Below, in pieces: positions 10,713 through 20,239 of a stretch of DNA of 64,000 bases (the first letter of the stretch is position 1; the number at the start of each line of letters is the position of its first letter). This stretch comes from Orobanche coerulescens (taxonomy: Eukaryota > Streptophyta > Magnoliopsida > Lamiales > Orobanchaceae). The stretch spans positions 76,774,358 through 76,838,357 of the forward strand of contig CM065814.1 in the NCBI GenBank assembly GCA_033398695.1. Reading direction: 5' to 3'. A program made the position numbers and the translations under genes. The notes beneath the pieces were generated by a model. That model saw only the letters and a program-made list of their open reading frames with translations. It was not told the DNA's origin and searched no databases.

Positions 10713-13700
10713 CTAAGGTTCGTAGTTAGAATCACCACTTGAATCTATCTCTGTGTCGGAGTTCATAACTGGCAGCATATGTCTGAACTCGTCCTCATCA
10801 TCTTCATCAGAGTCTGCACGTAATTCATCTGTACCTACATCTATGAACCCACGCTCTTCGCCATGTAGCCGAACAACTCGACCTTCTACAACATTATTCA
10901 GTAGTATTGTGGAGGATCGTGGAATATTAGTTGTATCTGGCTCTTGATATGCCTCGTTGTAATCCTTATCGACTGCTTGTCCAAGTGTAGCCGCACTATA
11001 TATATTTCTCGTAGCCACATGATTTACGATCTTCCATGCTCCTTTTTTACCAAGTCATCGAGGTAGTAAACTGGTTTACCAGATATTGCAAAAACAAAAG
11101 GATCACTTTCATACCAACTTGTAGAAGTATCAACAGATAATAGTCCCTAATTATCCTCCCTTTCGATTTGAGGATTTGTATCAAACCACCTACACTTGAA
11201 CAAGTAAACTGTCAAGCCTTCTCCATAAATTAGTTCCACTACTTCGAGAAGAACACCGTAATATCCACCGTCAATCATAACCCTGGAATTTTGACACGTC
11301 CTTCTTTGATCTCTGTCGATACATACAAATGTCACACCATTTACCTTCGCTATTGAATAAACTCTAGATGTAACAGGCTTCATCGAAAGAAGCATAAACT
11401 CACGTGACCACATCGGGTGGCCATCACTTTGTATGTGCGTCATCTGGATATTAATTAAGGTGAATGTCGTGATTAAGTAAATTATGTAAGCAAAATAAGT
11501 AAACAATAATTAAACACTTACCCATTGTCCGAAATAATCAGCAAATGTTTTATTGTGGAATCTAATGTCTCTATTCACAGCATCACATGAAACGTGAATG
11601 TTTTTCCAATATTGAACTTCTGGACAGTTAAGTAATATCCACCAATGTGCAATTCGTAGCTCGTAAGGTTGTAAATGACTGTCAGGTAATCTTCCTTGAA
11701 CTTCAACTTCGCTGGTGATGATGGAGAGATTAAATTGCACTAGAATTATTGACATAGGCTCGGGTGTGGGATCCACCGCGCCTAAATAGAACTTGGTATC
11801 TGTTACACACTCCCATGCAAGATATGCTTCGGCGATACATCCTTCTGGTGCAGACTTATTAGTCACAGAGTCCTTGTACTCACCAAGTTGCCTTTCTATT
11901 GGAAACATCCACGTGTAGTGGACCGGGCCTGTTAGTAAAAGTTGGCGAGGGAGATGGATCATGAGGTGAGGCATGAGATCAAAAAAATTCAGTGGGAAAA
12001 TCCTCTCAAATTTGCATAAGATATAAATGATCTCCTTTTGCATGAGCCGGAGATCTGACTTCCTTACTTCCCTAGTGCATAACTTTTGAAAGAACCTGGA
12101 TAACGATACACAAGGCTCGACCACCTGTTTGGACAAGTATGGTCGAATAAACACAGGAAACAAACGTTGTAAGAGGATATGACAATCATGGCTCTTCAGT
12201 CCAGTTAACTTGTTCTCCTTGAAGTTAACACACCTCCCTATATTTCCAGCATATCCTGTGGGATACCTTGCAGCCTTCATCTACGAAAAAATCTCAGCCT
12301 TTTGCTCAGGGGTGACGGTGTAAGCAGCTTTCGGCATTTTGTTTTTCCCCTTCCCTTCCTTCAACCACAAATGTTTTCTAATGTTCATTTCTTTTAAACC
12401 AATGCATGCCTTAGGGCCGTCTTTAGTTTTCCCTTCCCAACATAACATTGTACCGACAACACTTTCACAAACATTTTTTTTATGTGCATCACATCTAGGT
12501 AGTTCCTAATCGACAACTTACTCCAGTAAGGTAGATCCCAGAAAATACTTTTGTGGGACCAATACTTATACCTGTCAGGTCTTTCAGGAGTTGCCGCTAC
12601 TATATCAGGATGGTTGCTCAACTGCCCAAAATCATACTCATTCAGCACGGCCAAAATTTCCTCACCAGTCCACTCCCGTGGTGGATCACCAACCTCTTCA
12701 GTCCCATCAAATGCTGCAGCATCTGTGCGCCAGACATGCGTCCTCTCAATCCATATACGGTGACGCATTCTGATAACCTTCCGACAATGATACCTTGCGC
12801 AATCATCATTCAAGCACACTGGACATCCTCTATATCCACTAATAACAGATCCGGACAGCATCCCGTATGCAGGAAAATCACTGATGGTACCGGTACACAT
12901 AGCACGTAAGTAGAACATCTCATGTGAGTAACTGTCGTACGTCGGATGACCTTGCTCCCACAACAACTTCAGCTCCTCTATCAAAAGTCTCAAATAAACA
13001 TCAATACACTTTCCTGGATACCCGGGGCCAGGTACTAAGAGAGTCAACATATTATACTCCTTCATGCACATCCATGGAGGAAGGTTGTAAGGAACCATTA
13101 CCACCGGCCATATACTATACGAAAGGCTCATGTTGCCAAAAGGGTTGAATCCATCATATGCAAGTCCGAGTCTTACATTTCGGACATCTGATGCAAATCC
13201 TGGAAACTCCCTATCTATATGCTTCCAAGCCTCTCCATCAGAAGTGTGTATCATAATATCCTCGTCAGTCACCCGAGGCTCAGCGTGCCATCTCATCGCC
13301 TTGGCTGTGTGAGGAGACATGAAAAGCCTCTCCAATCTATCCTTCAGAGGGAAATACCAAAGAACCTTCATAGCTTTCTCTTTACCAGAAGGAGTGAACT
13401 TATACCTCTTTGTGTCACATACCGGACATCTATTTAGATCTTCATTAGGCTTTCCCCAAAATAAAGCACAATCATATATGCATACGTGGATCTTGATGTA
13501 CGATAGCCCAAGACCTTTTAGGATACGTCTCATTTTACTGTGATTACTAAGAAGATGATGACCTTCTGGGAGCATTTTCCCTGTAAGTTCCAAATAATCA
13601 TCCACAGCTTTAATCGAGGTTTTGTTCTCCACCTTGACTCTCATAGTCTCTATGACACTATCAAGAACCGTCATGTCACACCCAGGATAAAGAAGAGTAT

Positions 13701-14162
13701 GTTGGAGCTGGATTAGCTTGTTGTATCTATCAAGAGAAATTGTGTTAACGGGTATCAATGTAGGCGTTCGGATGACTGCTTGATCAGCTATATGGTATTC
13801 TTGACCTTCAGCCGATACGTCCCTGTCGTAATAACCAAACACGTCGTCAATCAACCGTCTTGTGGGGTCATTGGATGTGCTACCACCTTTATCTTGTCCG
13901 TGATCATGGGGAATAATTGAATTCGATCTTTCACCGTGGTAAATCCAACATGTATATTTATCCCAAAATCCATTTTTTTCAAGTGCTCCCATACGACATC
14001 AAGTGTAAAACGGTACATATCGCTGCGGCATTTACATTTATTGCAAGGACAGTAATGAATCATACTATCACTATCATGTTCCTTCACAAATCGAATAAAC
14101 CCTCGCATTCCATCTATGACCCTTGGAACCCATTTTTGCAGACCAATCCAACTTTTATCCAT
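10713..14162 (-). pseudogene. TNP2-type CACTA transposase (TNPD homologue), broken
   Basis: In order on the minus strand: a Transpos_assoc domain starting MDKSWI with a CPC-x2-C metal-binding pattern (14162-13980); the long TNP2 core (13980-12400) with the LPYWSKLSIRNYLDVMH segment; a DUF4218 domain (about 12280-11523, GYAGNIGRCV to HCH- and PHLMIHLP-type motifs); an intron with good GT/AG sites (about 11522-11442); and a DUF4216 domain (about 11440-11050), ending in an acidic tail (stop at 10713). TNP2 cuts and joins the element ends. Three -1 shifts lie in A runs at 13972-13978, 12473-12481 and 11043-11048, and a TAG near 12283-12285 breaks the frame between core and DUF4218. The length of about 1,100 codons is normal for the family. 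Confidence 0.88.
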
Positions 14163-14557
14163 CCTATAACAAAAATAACAACAATATTATACATCGTATT
14201 TATCAAGAATATACAAAAATTATGACTAAAATCGCTGTATATATAGCTCGAATTCAAGATGTCAAATCCATATATATATATATACACACACACACACACC
14301 AAGAAATATTCGAGAAAACGAACTAATAATTCTAAAACATTTTCATAATCATCCAAATAGATATATTATATGCGTAATATAATGATAACTGATATTAAAA
14401 TTCAATAAAGTACATACCTTCAATATGATTTCTTGAATGATCAAACCAGAGAAAATTACTGTTTTTCGTTTTATTGTTATGTAATTTCCGAATGTGTTGT
14501 AAATGGTCTCTTCAAGTGTTAGATGGTGATATATTTTGCACAAAAAAACATGAAAGA
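14163..14557. other. upstream region of TNP2
   Basis: AT-rich sequence between the TNP2 start and the right subterminal array. It presumably contains the transposase promoter and leader. No specific site is identified. Confidence 0.5.
14282..14300. repeat. (CA)n microsatellite
   Basis: A short TA run followed by ACACACACAC, just upstream of the TNP2 start. Confidence 0.8.
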
Positions 14558-14832
14558 CTTTAGCCGACGGCATGTCGTCGGCTAAAGTATACTAGCCGTC
14601 GGCTAAACTTTACTTTAGCAGACGGCATGTCGTCGGCTAAAGTATACAAGTCATCGGCTAAACTACAAAACTTTAGCCGACGACTAACTGGACTTTAGCC
14701 GACGACCAATAGTAAAGTCGTCGGCTAAACTACTTTAGCCGACAACAAGTTAGCCGTCGGCTAAACTTGCTGACTTTAGCCGACGACTTCCGCCGGCCGT
14801 CGGCCGTTCTCCGGCGAGTCGTCGGCTAAAGT
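14558..14832. repeat. right subterminal motif array of CACTA element
   Basis: About ten alternating copies of TTTAGCCGACG and CGTCGGCTAAA in head-to-head pairs, mirroring the left array. One copy reads TTTAGCAGACGG. Confidence 0.9.
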
Positions 14833-14848
14833 ATTATTTTTGGTAGTG
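14819..14848 (-). repeat. CACTA terminal inverted repeat, right
   Basis: It ends GGTAGTG, the complement of CACTACC, preceded by the complement of ATACTTTAGCCGAC. Confidence 0.9.
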
Positions 14849-14851
14849 CCA
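14849..14851. repeat. target-site duplication CCA, right copy
   Basis: Identical to the CCA at 4952-4954, immediately outside the right terminus. Confidence 0.9.
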
Positions 14852-16227
14852 CTTCTCACTCTCTCTCACCCGATCCGTCTCCTTCCCCCTCACTTCTACT
14901 TCTCGGTTCACTGTCTCTCTCTCTGAGACACACACACGAGTACACACACACATATACTCACACACGACCGAACACACACGAGTCAGGAGTCGACCATAGA
15001 AGGTCCGGTCGACTGCGCCAAAAACGGGCTGCATAGGAGGTGATGGTTTTCAGGCTGTATTTTAAAGGTGGTTTATGGCTGAGTTCGGTGATTTGGGGAT
15101 GGCGAATGACTGGAAGGTGGCGCCGGGAGCGGCGGAGATGGGTTGCCACGGCGGGAATATGGTGGGGTTCCGACAGGCAAAAATATTTTTTTTTCTTTTC
15201 TTTTTTTTTTCATTTCTTCTCTGGTAATTAGGGTCAGTGATTTCGGGCTGAAGAAATCAGGTTCCGACGGGCGAAATGGGTTTGGCTTTGTGATTACAAC
15301 AATTCAATTTTTTTTTAGTTTTTGATTCATGGTAACTGAATCAAGGATGGGCTAATTTGAAGGTTTAGGTTTATATATTCGATCTAAGTTTCAGTTTGGG
15401 GTTATATTTTGTTTGGAGACATGATTTGGTTTGATCGGCAACTAGTTGGATTTGGGGAACAGAACAGAAAAATATTTGACAAAAAAAGAAGAAAAGATGA
15501 TTACCTTTTCTGAAGAAGGGGAGTTGCAGAAACGTGGAGGAACGACTGGATGCCTGGAACGTCGGTAGAAAACAGATGTATTTCTGTGTGTATTATCAGT
15601 TCTGAGTTTTAGTTTATATTTGTATTGAAATGATTTCAAAGGGGTTCTTAGTTATTTGTGTTAATTATGACACAATTGTTTGAGAATTTATTTCCAATTA
15701 AATGTGTTGATTTGAGAGGTTAGGAATGAATGAAAATGGAACCACAGCAAAACGTTTCATCTGGAGAAATAAATAATTCTTGGACTAAGATGATAATTGG
15801 GCTGAAAATAGATACTTATTAATTGGGCCACTTAATTAATTATAGGATTTGGGCTGAATATTAAATACTACTAATAATAATAATATTAATATTACTTCTA
15901 ATAATAATAAATAATAAGGATAATAATAATAATAATAATAGTAATAATAAATAATAAATAATACTATTATTTATCTTGTAAAATCTTTTGGGTAACAATT
16001 AATATTGTTTAAAATTTGACTCGGGCCTAGAAATGACGTCATGAAACACGATGAAATAAAACTAGAAATGACACGACATGAATCACATGACTGGACATGG
16101 CTTATAATGACAAATGAATTTGCGTGATCATGAATTCAATGATAAATTATTCGGGCATTAATTTAATAAAATTGAATATGATTTCTATAATTCACAATAA
16201 ATGTATGTGCGAAATCGGGGCGTTACA
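14852..16227 (+). repeat. probable old solo LTR or LTR fragment, right part
   Basis: This continues the sequence interrupted by the CACTA element. It contains a CTCTCTCTC-rich block, long T runs, a TAA-rich microsatellite and an ending GGGGCGTTACA, which is how many plant gypsy LTRs end. No gene is convincing; short open frames around 15040-15325 are low complexity. The left border is lost, so this is an inference from the end sequence and texture. Confidence 0.4.
15870..15965. repeat. (TAA)n-rich microsatellite
   Basis: Imperfect TAA/TAATAATAA repeats, with interruptions by ATT and AAGG. Confidence 0.85.
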
Positions 16228-16266
16228 CAACATGACATGCGTGTGTAGACTAGGCACAAGGAGGAG

Positions 16267-16443
16267 TGTTAAAGTAATAATACCGAATATGTGCATAAGT
16301 CCGTTAGTTTACGGGCTTTTCTTGTTAGAGTATGATTAGACCTGCTAGTATGTATCTCTCCCTATTTAAAGGGATGTCATCAATTAAAATACAATAGATT
16401 TTGTCGTGCCGTACTTTATGCCTGAGTCATTTTCCCTTCAACA
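16267..16443 (+). repeat. short copia-type LTR remnant (177 bp)
   Basis: The purine tract AAGGAGGAG directly precedes TGTTAAAG, and the segment ends CCTTCAACA. The ends are near-inverted (TGTTAAAG and CTTCAACA) with TG...CA borders. A TATTTAAAGG box lies about 100 bp in. The arrangement matches a 3' LTR with its polypurine tract; the internal region has been lost except perhaps 16228-16266. Confidence 0.5.
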
Positions 16444-16771
16444 ATTTATGATTATTTGGTTGACGATTTTTTTTGAGAAAAAATAGCATCTTTCATTAGT
16501 TTTTTAGCTAGTTTATGAAATATTTAAGTTTTTATTTTTTGAGATGTTTTAATGTATTTAAAATATCATGGACTTCAAAAGCAAAATATTCTATTGAGTC
16601 TTAATTCTATACTTCTCTTCAAACAAGGGTACAAAAAGAAAAGACTGTCGTGGGCGGAGTTGAGTTATATTAAATACCAAACTTTTCTTAAATACCAAGG
16701 GACTCATCCCACTATACATCCAAAAAGAAATCAATGATTGAGATTAAAAGCATTTAATATTTCACACATTT
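16444..16771. other. intergenic AT-rich DNA
   Basis: No gene or element recognised. Confidence 0.5.
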
Positions 16772-17164
16772 TTTTATCATTTAAATATCTCTTAAACCGT
16801 TAATCTTTAAGCGAAAATAATTACACCATCGCGACGAGCATTTAATTATCTTTCTATAGACGGGCACTTTGATATACTTTCGACAAAAAAAAATCATTTT
16901 TTTCACGTTTTTTTTCGTGGCCGAAAAAATCACATATGATATATCATATATGATATTACATATCACATCATATATGATATATCATATGTAATTTTTTCGG
17001 CCACGAAAAAAAACGTGAAAAAAGCGAAAAAAAAAATTGTCGAAAATATATCAAAGTGCCTATCTGTAGAAAGATAATTAAATGCTTGTCGTAACGATAT
17101 ATTTTTTTTGACTTAACGATTAACAATTTGAAAGATATTAATATTTGAAAAAAAAATGATAAAG
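16772..17164. repeat. foldback element / long inverted repeat (MITE-like)
   Basis: Two arms of about 160-170 bp are inverted copies. The inner parts are almost perfect (for example AGCATTTAATTATCTTTCTA against its complement, and CGGCCACGAAAAAAAACGTG against its complement), the outer parts diverge. The centre, about 16930-16990, is itself a run of ATATGATATATCATAT palindromes. It lies about 580 bp upstream of the polygalacturonase start. A clear target duplication was not found. Confidence 0.75.
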
Positions 17165-17560
17165 ATTAGTTCCGCCGACAAGGCGCCCATGTATATTCGT
17201 ATGTCCTTTGGGCAGTTTGAAAAATGAATAAAAGGCGATTCCGCATTTATATACTGAAATTTCAATTGCTTCACAGTTTTAAACTTAATAGTATATGGCA
17301 AACAGCGCAGTGGTATTGAGTCAACGTTACTCCACGTATTTCAATCTAGTTTTTTTTTTTTTTTTTTGGAAAAAAAGAATCTCTCATATAAACGACTTCC
17401 TATGGTGAGTTTTAGTAACGTTGTGCACTTTCTTTTCACCCAAATAAACATACATTAATGAATTATCAAATTTCCTGGGTCAGTCATCACCTTGGACAAA
17501 TCTATTTACTATGAGGAAACTGCATTGCATATCTTTGGAAATGTGATCTAACTATGGAAA
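17165..17560. other. upstream region of the polygalacturonase gene
   Basis: Non-coding, AT-rich, with a T run at about 17350-17367. It presumably contains the distal promoter. I do not assign specific elements. Confidence 0.5.
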
Positions 17561-17561
17561 A

Positions 17562-17569
17562 TATATAAA
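17562..17569 (+). promoter_or_regulatory. candidate TATA box of polygalacturonase gene
   Basis: TATATAAA lies 184 bp before the ATG. A second TATATAAAA at 17707 is only 39 bp before the ATG and would leave almost no leader, so the upstream box is favoured. Confidence 0.45.
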
Positions 17570-17635
17570 ACCCATTTAAAATTTCTCTATCTACATTTAA
17601 AGAAGGAATTAATTTCTGGAATACTAATGCACGTT

Positions 17636-17639
<4 letters not shown>

Positions 17640-17675
<36 letters not shown>
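17640..17675. repeat. (TA)n microsatellite in the polygalacturonase leader
   Basis: About 18 uninterrupted TA units between the candidate TATA box and the ATG. If the TATA call is right, it would be transcribed as part of the 5' leader. Confidence 0.85.
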
Positions 17676-17678
<3 letters not shown>

Positions 17679-17745
17679 GAGAATAGAGCTGCAGCACATA
17701 TAAGCGTATATAAAAACTAAATTACAACTGCAACATTGAGAACAA

Positions 17746-17899
17746 ATGGCAGTCAGATGTGTCTTCAGCAATCTTGTACTACAAGTTGTCCTGTTATTGT
17801 CTATTGTAATAATCGTTAGTGGTGCTTTACCACCAAAAACTTTTGGTGTCGTCAACTATGGTGCAATTGCTGATGGAAAAACTGATAATACTCAGGTCA

Positions 17900-17952
<53 letters not shown>

Positions 17953-19447
17953 CTATTATTTATTATATTATATTATTATTTTTTATTTTTTTGGTTCGTT
18001 TCTGTAAACTTTTTAAATCCCAATTGTATCGTGAAACTTCCAAGTTGGTGGAAATTGTTTGTTTTTAGTATTAATTTTGTAAGAATATATCGTCACAGGC
18101 TTTTGTCAAGGCATGGAATGATGCATGTAAATATGGTGGAAGGAGTAGGGTTTGGATCCCTAGGGGGACATTCCTGTTAGGTTCAGTTACCTTTGAGGGG
18201 TGGTGCAATGGTTCAATGGCAGTTCTGATTAAAGGGACTCTCAAGGCTCGGACGGATAGCGTGAATTTGTTCACGGATACTTGGATAGGTTTTAGGTACT
18301 TGACAAATCTCGCAGTGAAAGGTGGCGGAATTTTGGATGGCCAAGGGCATTCGGCATGGCCCTATAATGACTGCCAGAAAAACAATCAATGCAAGCCTCT
18401 CCCTGCTGTGAGTATCTTATATGATCTTATATATATGTTGGTTCAAGTGTTTCCTTGTTAATACTGTTTGTTTAATCAGGTGATCTCTTTTGGAATTTAA
18501 TGATGACAAAAGGAAACAAGTAGTTCAAAAGACGATTTAATGCTGATTTATCACAATTTATTATAATTCTTTGCTTTTTTTTTGTTCATGTGAAGACGTT
18601 GAGGTTTGATTTTGTAAGAAATTCGAGGGTGTACAATCTACGATCAGTCGACAGCAAAAGTACACATTTCAACATATTCGCTTGCGAAAATCTAAACATC
18701 AGCAAGATTAGAATGAGAGCGCCAGAAGATAGTCCCAACACAGACGGCATCCGCATCGGCAGCTCAACTCATATCAATATTTCAAATGCTCGGATTAGTA
18801 CCGGAGATGATTGCATATCAATGGTTTCCGGCAGCAGAAACATCGATATAAGCGACATTACTTGTGGTCCCGGACATGGAATCAGTATTGGAAGCCTAGG
18901 AAGGAGCCACGAGCATGAGTATGTCGAGGGGATATCTGTGAGAAATTGCAGTTTTATAGGTTCTGAAAACGGTGTGAGGATCAAGACATGGGCGCCTTCT
19001 TCGTACAGTGTAGCCTCGGACATAGTTTTTCAGGACATTCTCATGCAAAGTCCAGGGAATCCTATTATTATCGATCAACAATATTGTCCGTCGCCAAATT
19101 GCTACTCACAAGTAGGTTTGAATTTACTTCTGATTTGCTGAAGCAACTTAATTTTGTACTATCATTATTATCATCAAGGGATCATGTGTGTGTATTGTTT
19201 GAATTAACCGTAGGTTCATTCAAGCTCGGCCGTGCAGATTAAAGATGTGACGTTCAAGAACATATCGGGCATCTCGAGTAGCAAGATTGCTGTGAAGTTA
19301 ATATGCAGTGGAGCAATGCCTTGTAGAAACATCAAGCTCATAGACATCGACTTGGCTCACGATGGGCCCGGGGGACCGGCGACGTCTCTTTGTTCTAATG
19401 TGATTGGTTCTTCTTATGGAAAGCTGGTCCCTGCTGGTTGTTTATAG
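17746..19447 (+). CDS. polygalacturonase, GH28 family (exopolygalacturonase-like)
   Basis: Four exons with GT/AG introns: 17746-17895, 18099-18407, 18596-19111 and 19214-19447, giving 402 residues, a normal length. Residues 1-26 form a hydrophobic signal peptide, so the enzyme should be secreted to the cell wall, where it hydrolyses alpha-1,4 galacturonosyl bonds of pectin. All four family motifs are present: NTD at 201-203, GDDC at 223-226, GPGHG at 244-248 and RIKT at 281-284. These hold the catalytic aspartates, the histidine and the substrate-binding arginine. The sequence around DSPNTDGIRIG, CGPGHGISIGSLG and NPIIIDQQYCP resembles the plant exo-acting (pollen-type) clade; exo versus endo activity is inferred. 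All exons are in phase 0 and no disabling change is seen. Introns are short (203, 188, 102 bp). Confidence 0.93.
17904..17949. repeat. (TA)n microsatellite in polygalacturonase intron 1
   Basis: About 22 TA units begin 8 bp after the 5' splice site of intron 1. It is a second TA array in the same gene, separate from the one in the leader. Confidence 0.9.
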
Positions 19448-19857
19448 GATTATAGTTAACTACTTGGATCGATATGTTTTCTTTTCATTAATTTAGATAG
19501 ATGGCATCACACAGATAATCTGCTGATATATGATGGTTAGAAGTTCAAGATTCTTTTTTGTTTTTGTTTCTTGAATTACCAGCTAGCTCCTAAGTAATTT
19601 GCTATCTCGAGTTGATGTTCATATTATTATAAAAATACTTGCAACCGTTCCTAGTAGTACTCTGTTTATTGTTTTTGTTTGGATGCCCTGGGCGGAGCGC
19701 CAAAAATATGCCTCTAATTTAACGAACTAATAACACAAATTTTTAAGGGGTTTGGAACCTAGTCAAGCTAGGCGTCTCATCCCCACGACGATTATTATTA
19801 AAAAGCAAAGTTACAATGGGGGGACATAAACAAAAACTCCGAACAACAAAACAACAT
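19448..19857. other. 3' flank of the polygalacturonase gene
   Basis: AT-rich, no gene. It should include the 3' UTR and polyadenylation site, but no canonical signal stands out. Confidence 0.5.
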
Positions 19858-19983
19858 AATATCACCTAAAACGATGTCTTTGTGCATTCCGTGAAGCAAA
19901 ATCTTTAATTAATCTATCATAATATCACCTAAAATGATGTATTTATGCATTTCGTGGAGCAAAATCTTCAATTAATCTATCAT
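19858..19983. repeat. 63 bp tandem duplication
   Basis: Two adjacent 63 bp copies (19858-19920 and 19921-19983) beginning AATATCACCTAAAA, differing at only a few positions. Confidence 0.9.
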
Positions 19984-20091
19984 AGGCAACATTCGATAAA
20001 AACTTATGTTGGTCTCCATAATGATGAAGACTATCCTCACTGTACCAACACGAGTCTTTTCTAGCGAGCTTTGTCCTCACTCACGCGCACC

Positions 20092-20212
20092 CTGAGAAAC
20101 TTTCCAGGGGTCACCCATCCCAGAACTACTCCAGACCAAGCACGCTTAACTTTAGAGATTCTATGAGATGGCTACCAGAAATGAAGATGCATCTTGTTGG
20201 TATGAGTAGTCC
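20092..20212 (-). mobile_element. 5S rRNA-derived segment, Cassandra-type TRIM remnant
   Basis: Read on the minus strand, about 121 bp follows the plant 5S rRNA sequence: a start like GGAC-x6-CATACCA, then AGTTAAGCGTGCTTGG (the internal promoter box A region) and GGATGGGTGACC (box C region), both intact. The middle has diverged strongly (CTCATAGAATCTCTAA where 5S has the conserved ACTCCG region). That pattern, with conserved Pol III boxes and diverged spacer, is typical of Cassandra retrotransposon LTRs rather than of a functional 5S gene. LTR borders were not located with confidence; the related sequence may extend over about 19990-20235. Confidence 0.7.
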
Positions 20213-20239
20213 AAATTAATTCATTTAACCACTTTCTAA

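Larger units (their letters stand above)
4955..14848 (-). mobile_element. complete CACTA (En/Spm) DNA transposon, 9894 bp
   Basis: The left end reads CACTACCGATG and the right end, read inward, CACTACCAAAA. Both lead into ATACTTTAGCCGAC at a similar distance. A 3 bp CCA duplication flanks both ends. Subterminal arrays of TTTAGCCGACGG in both orientations fill about 400 bp on the left and 270 bp on the right. Inside are two minus-strand genes in series: a TNP2 transposase (14162 to 10713) and a Transposase_24/TNPA-like gene (8267 to 5765). Both carry disabling changes, so the copy looks complete in structure but probably not autonomous now. Strand is given as that of the genes. Confidence 0.93.

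Noticed and set aside
15040..15325. Two overlapping open frames of about 60 codons
   Set aside because: They are Trp/Arg- and Phe-rich, run through T tracts, and lie in probable LTR sequence.
17746..18180. 144-codon frame reading through intron 1 of the polygalacturonase gene
   Set aside because: The Tyr/Ile repeat comes from the TA microsatellite; the spliced model restores the family sequence on both sides.
20092..20212. Functional 5S rRNA gene
   Set aside because: The middle is strongly diverged from plant 5S and there is no tandem array; a Cassandra-type remnant fits better.
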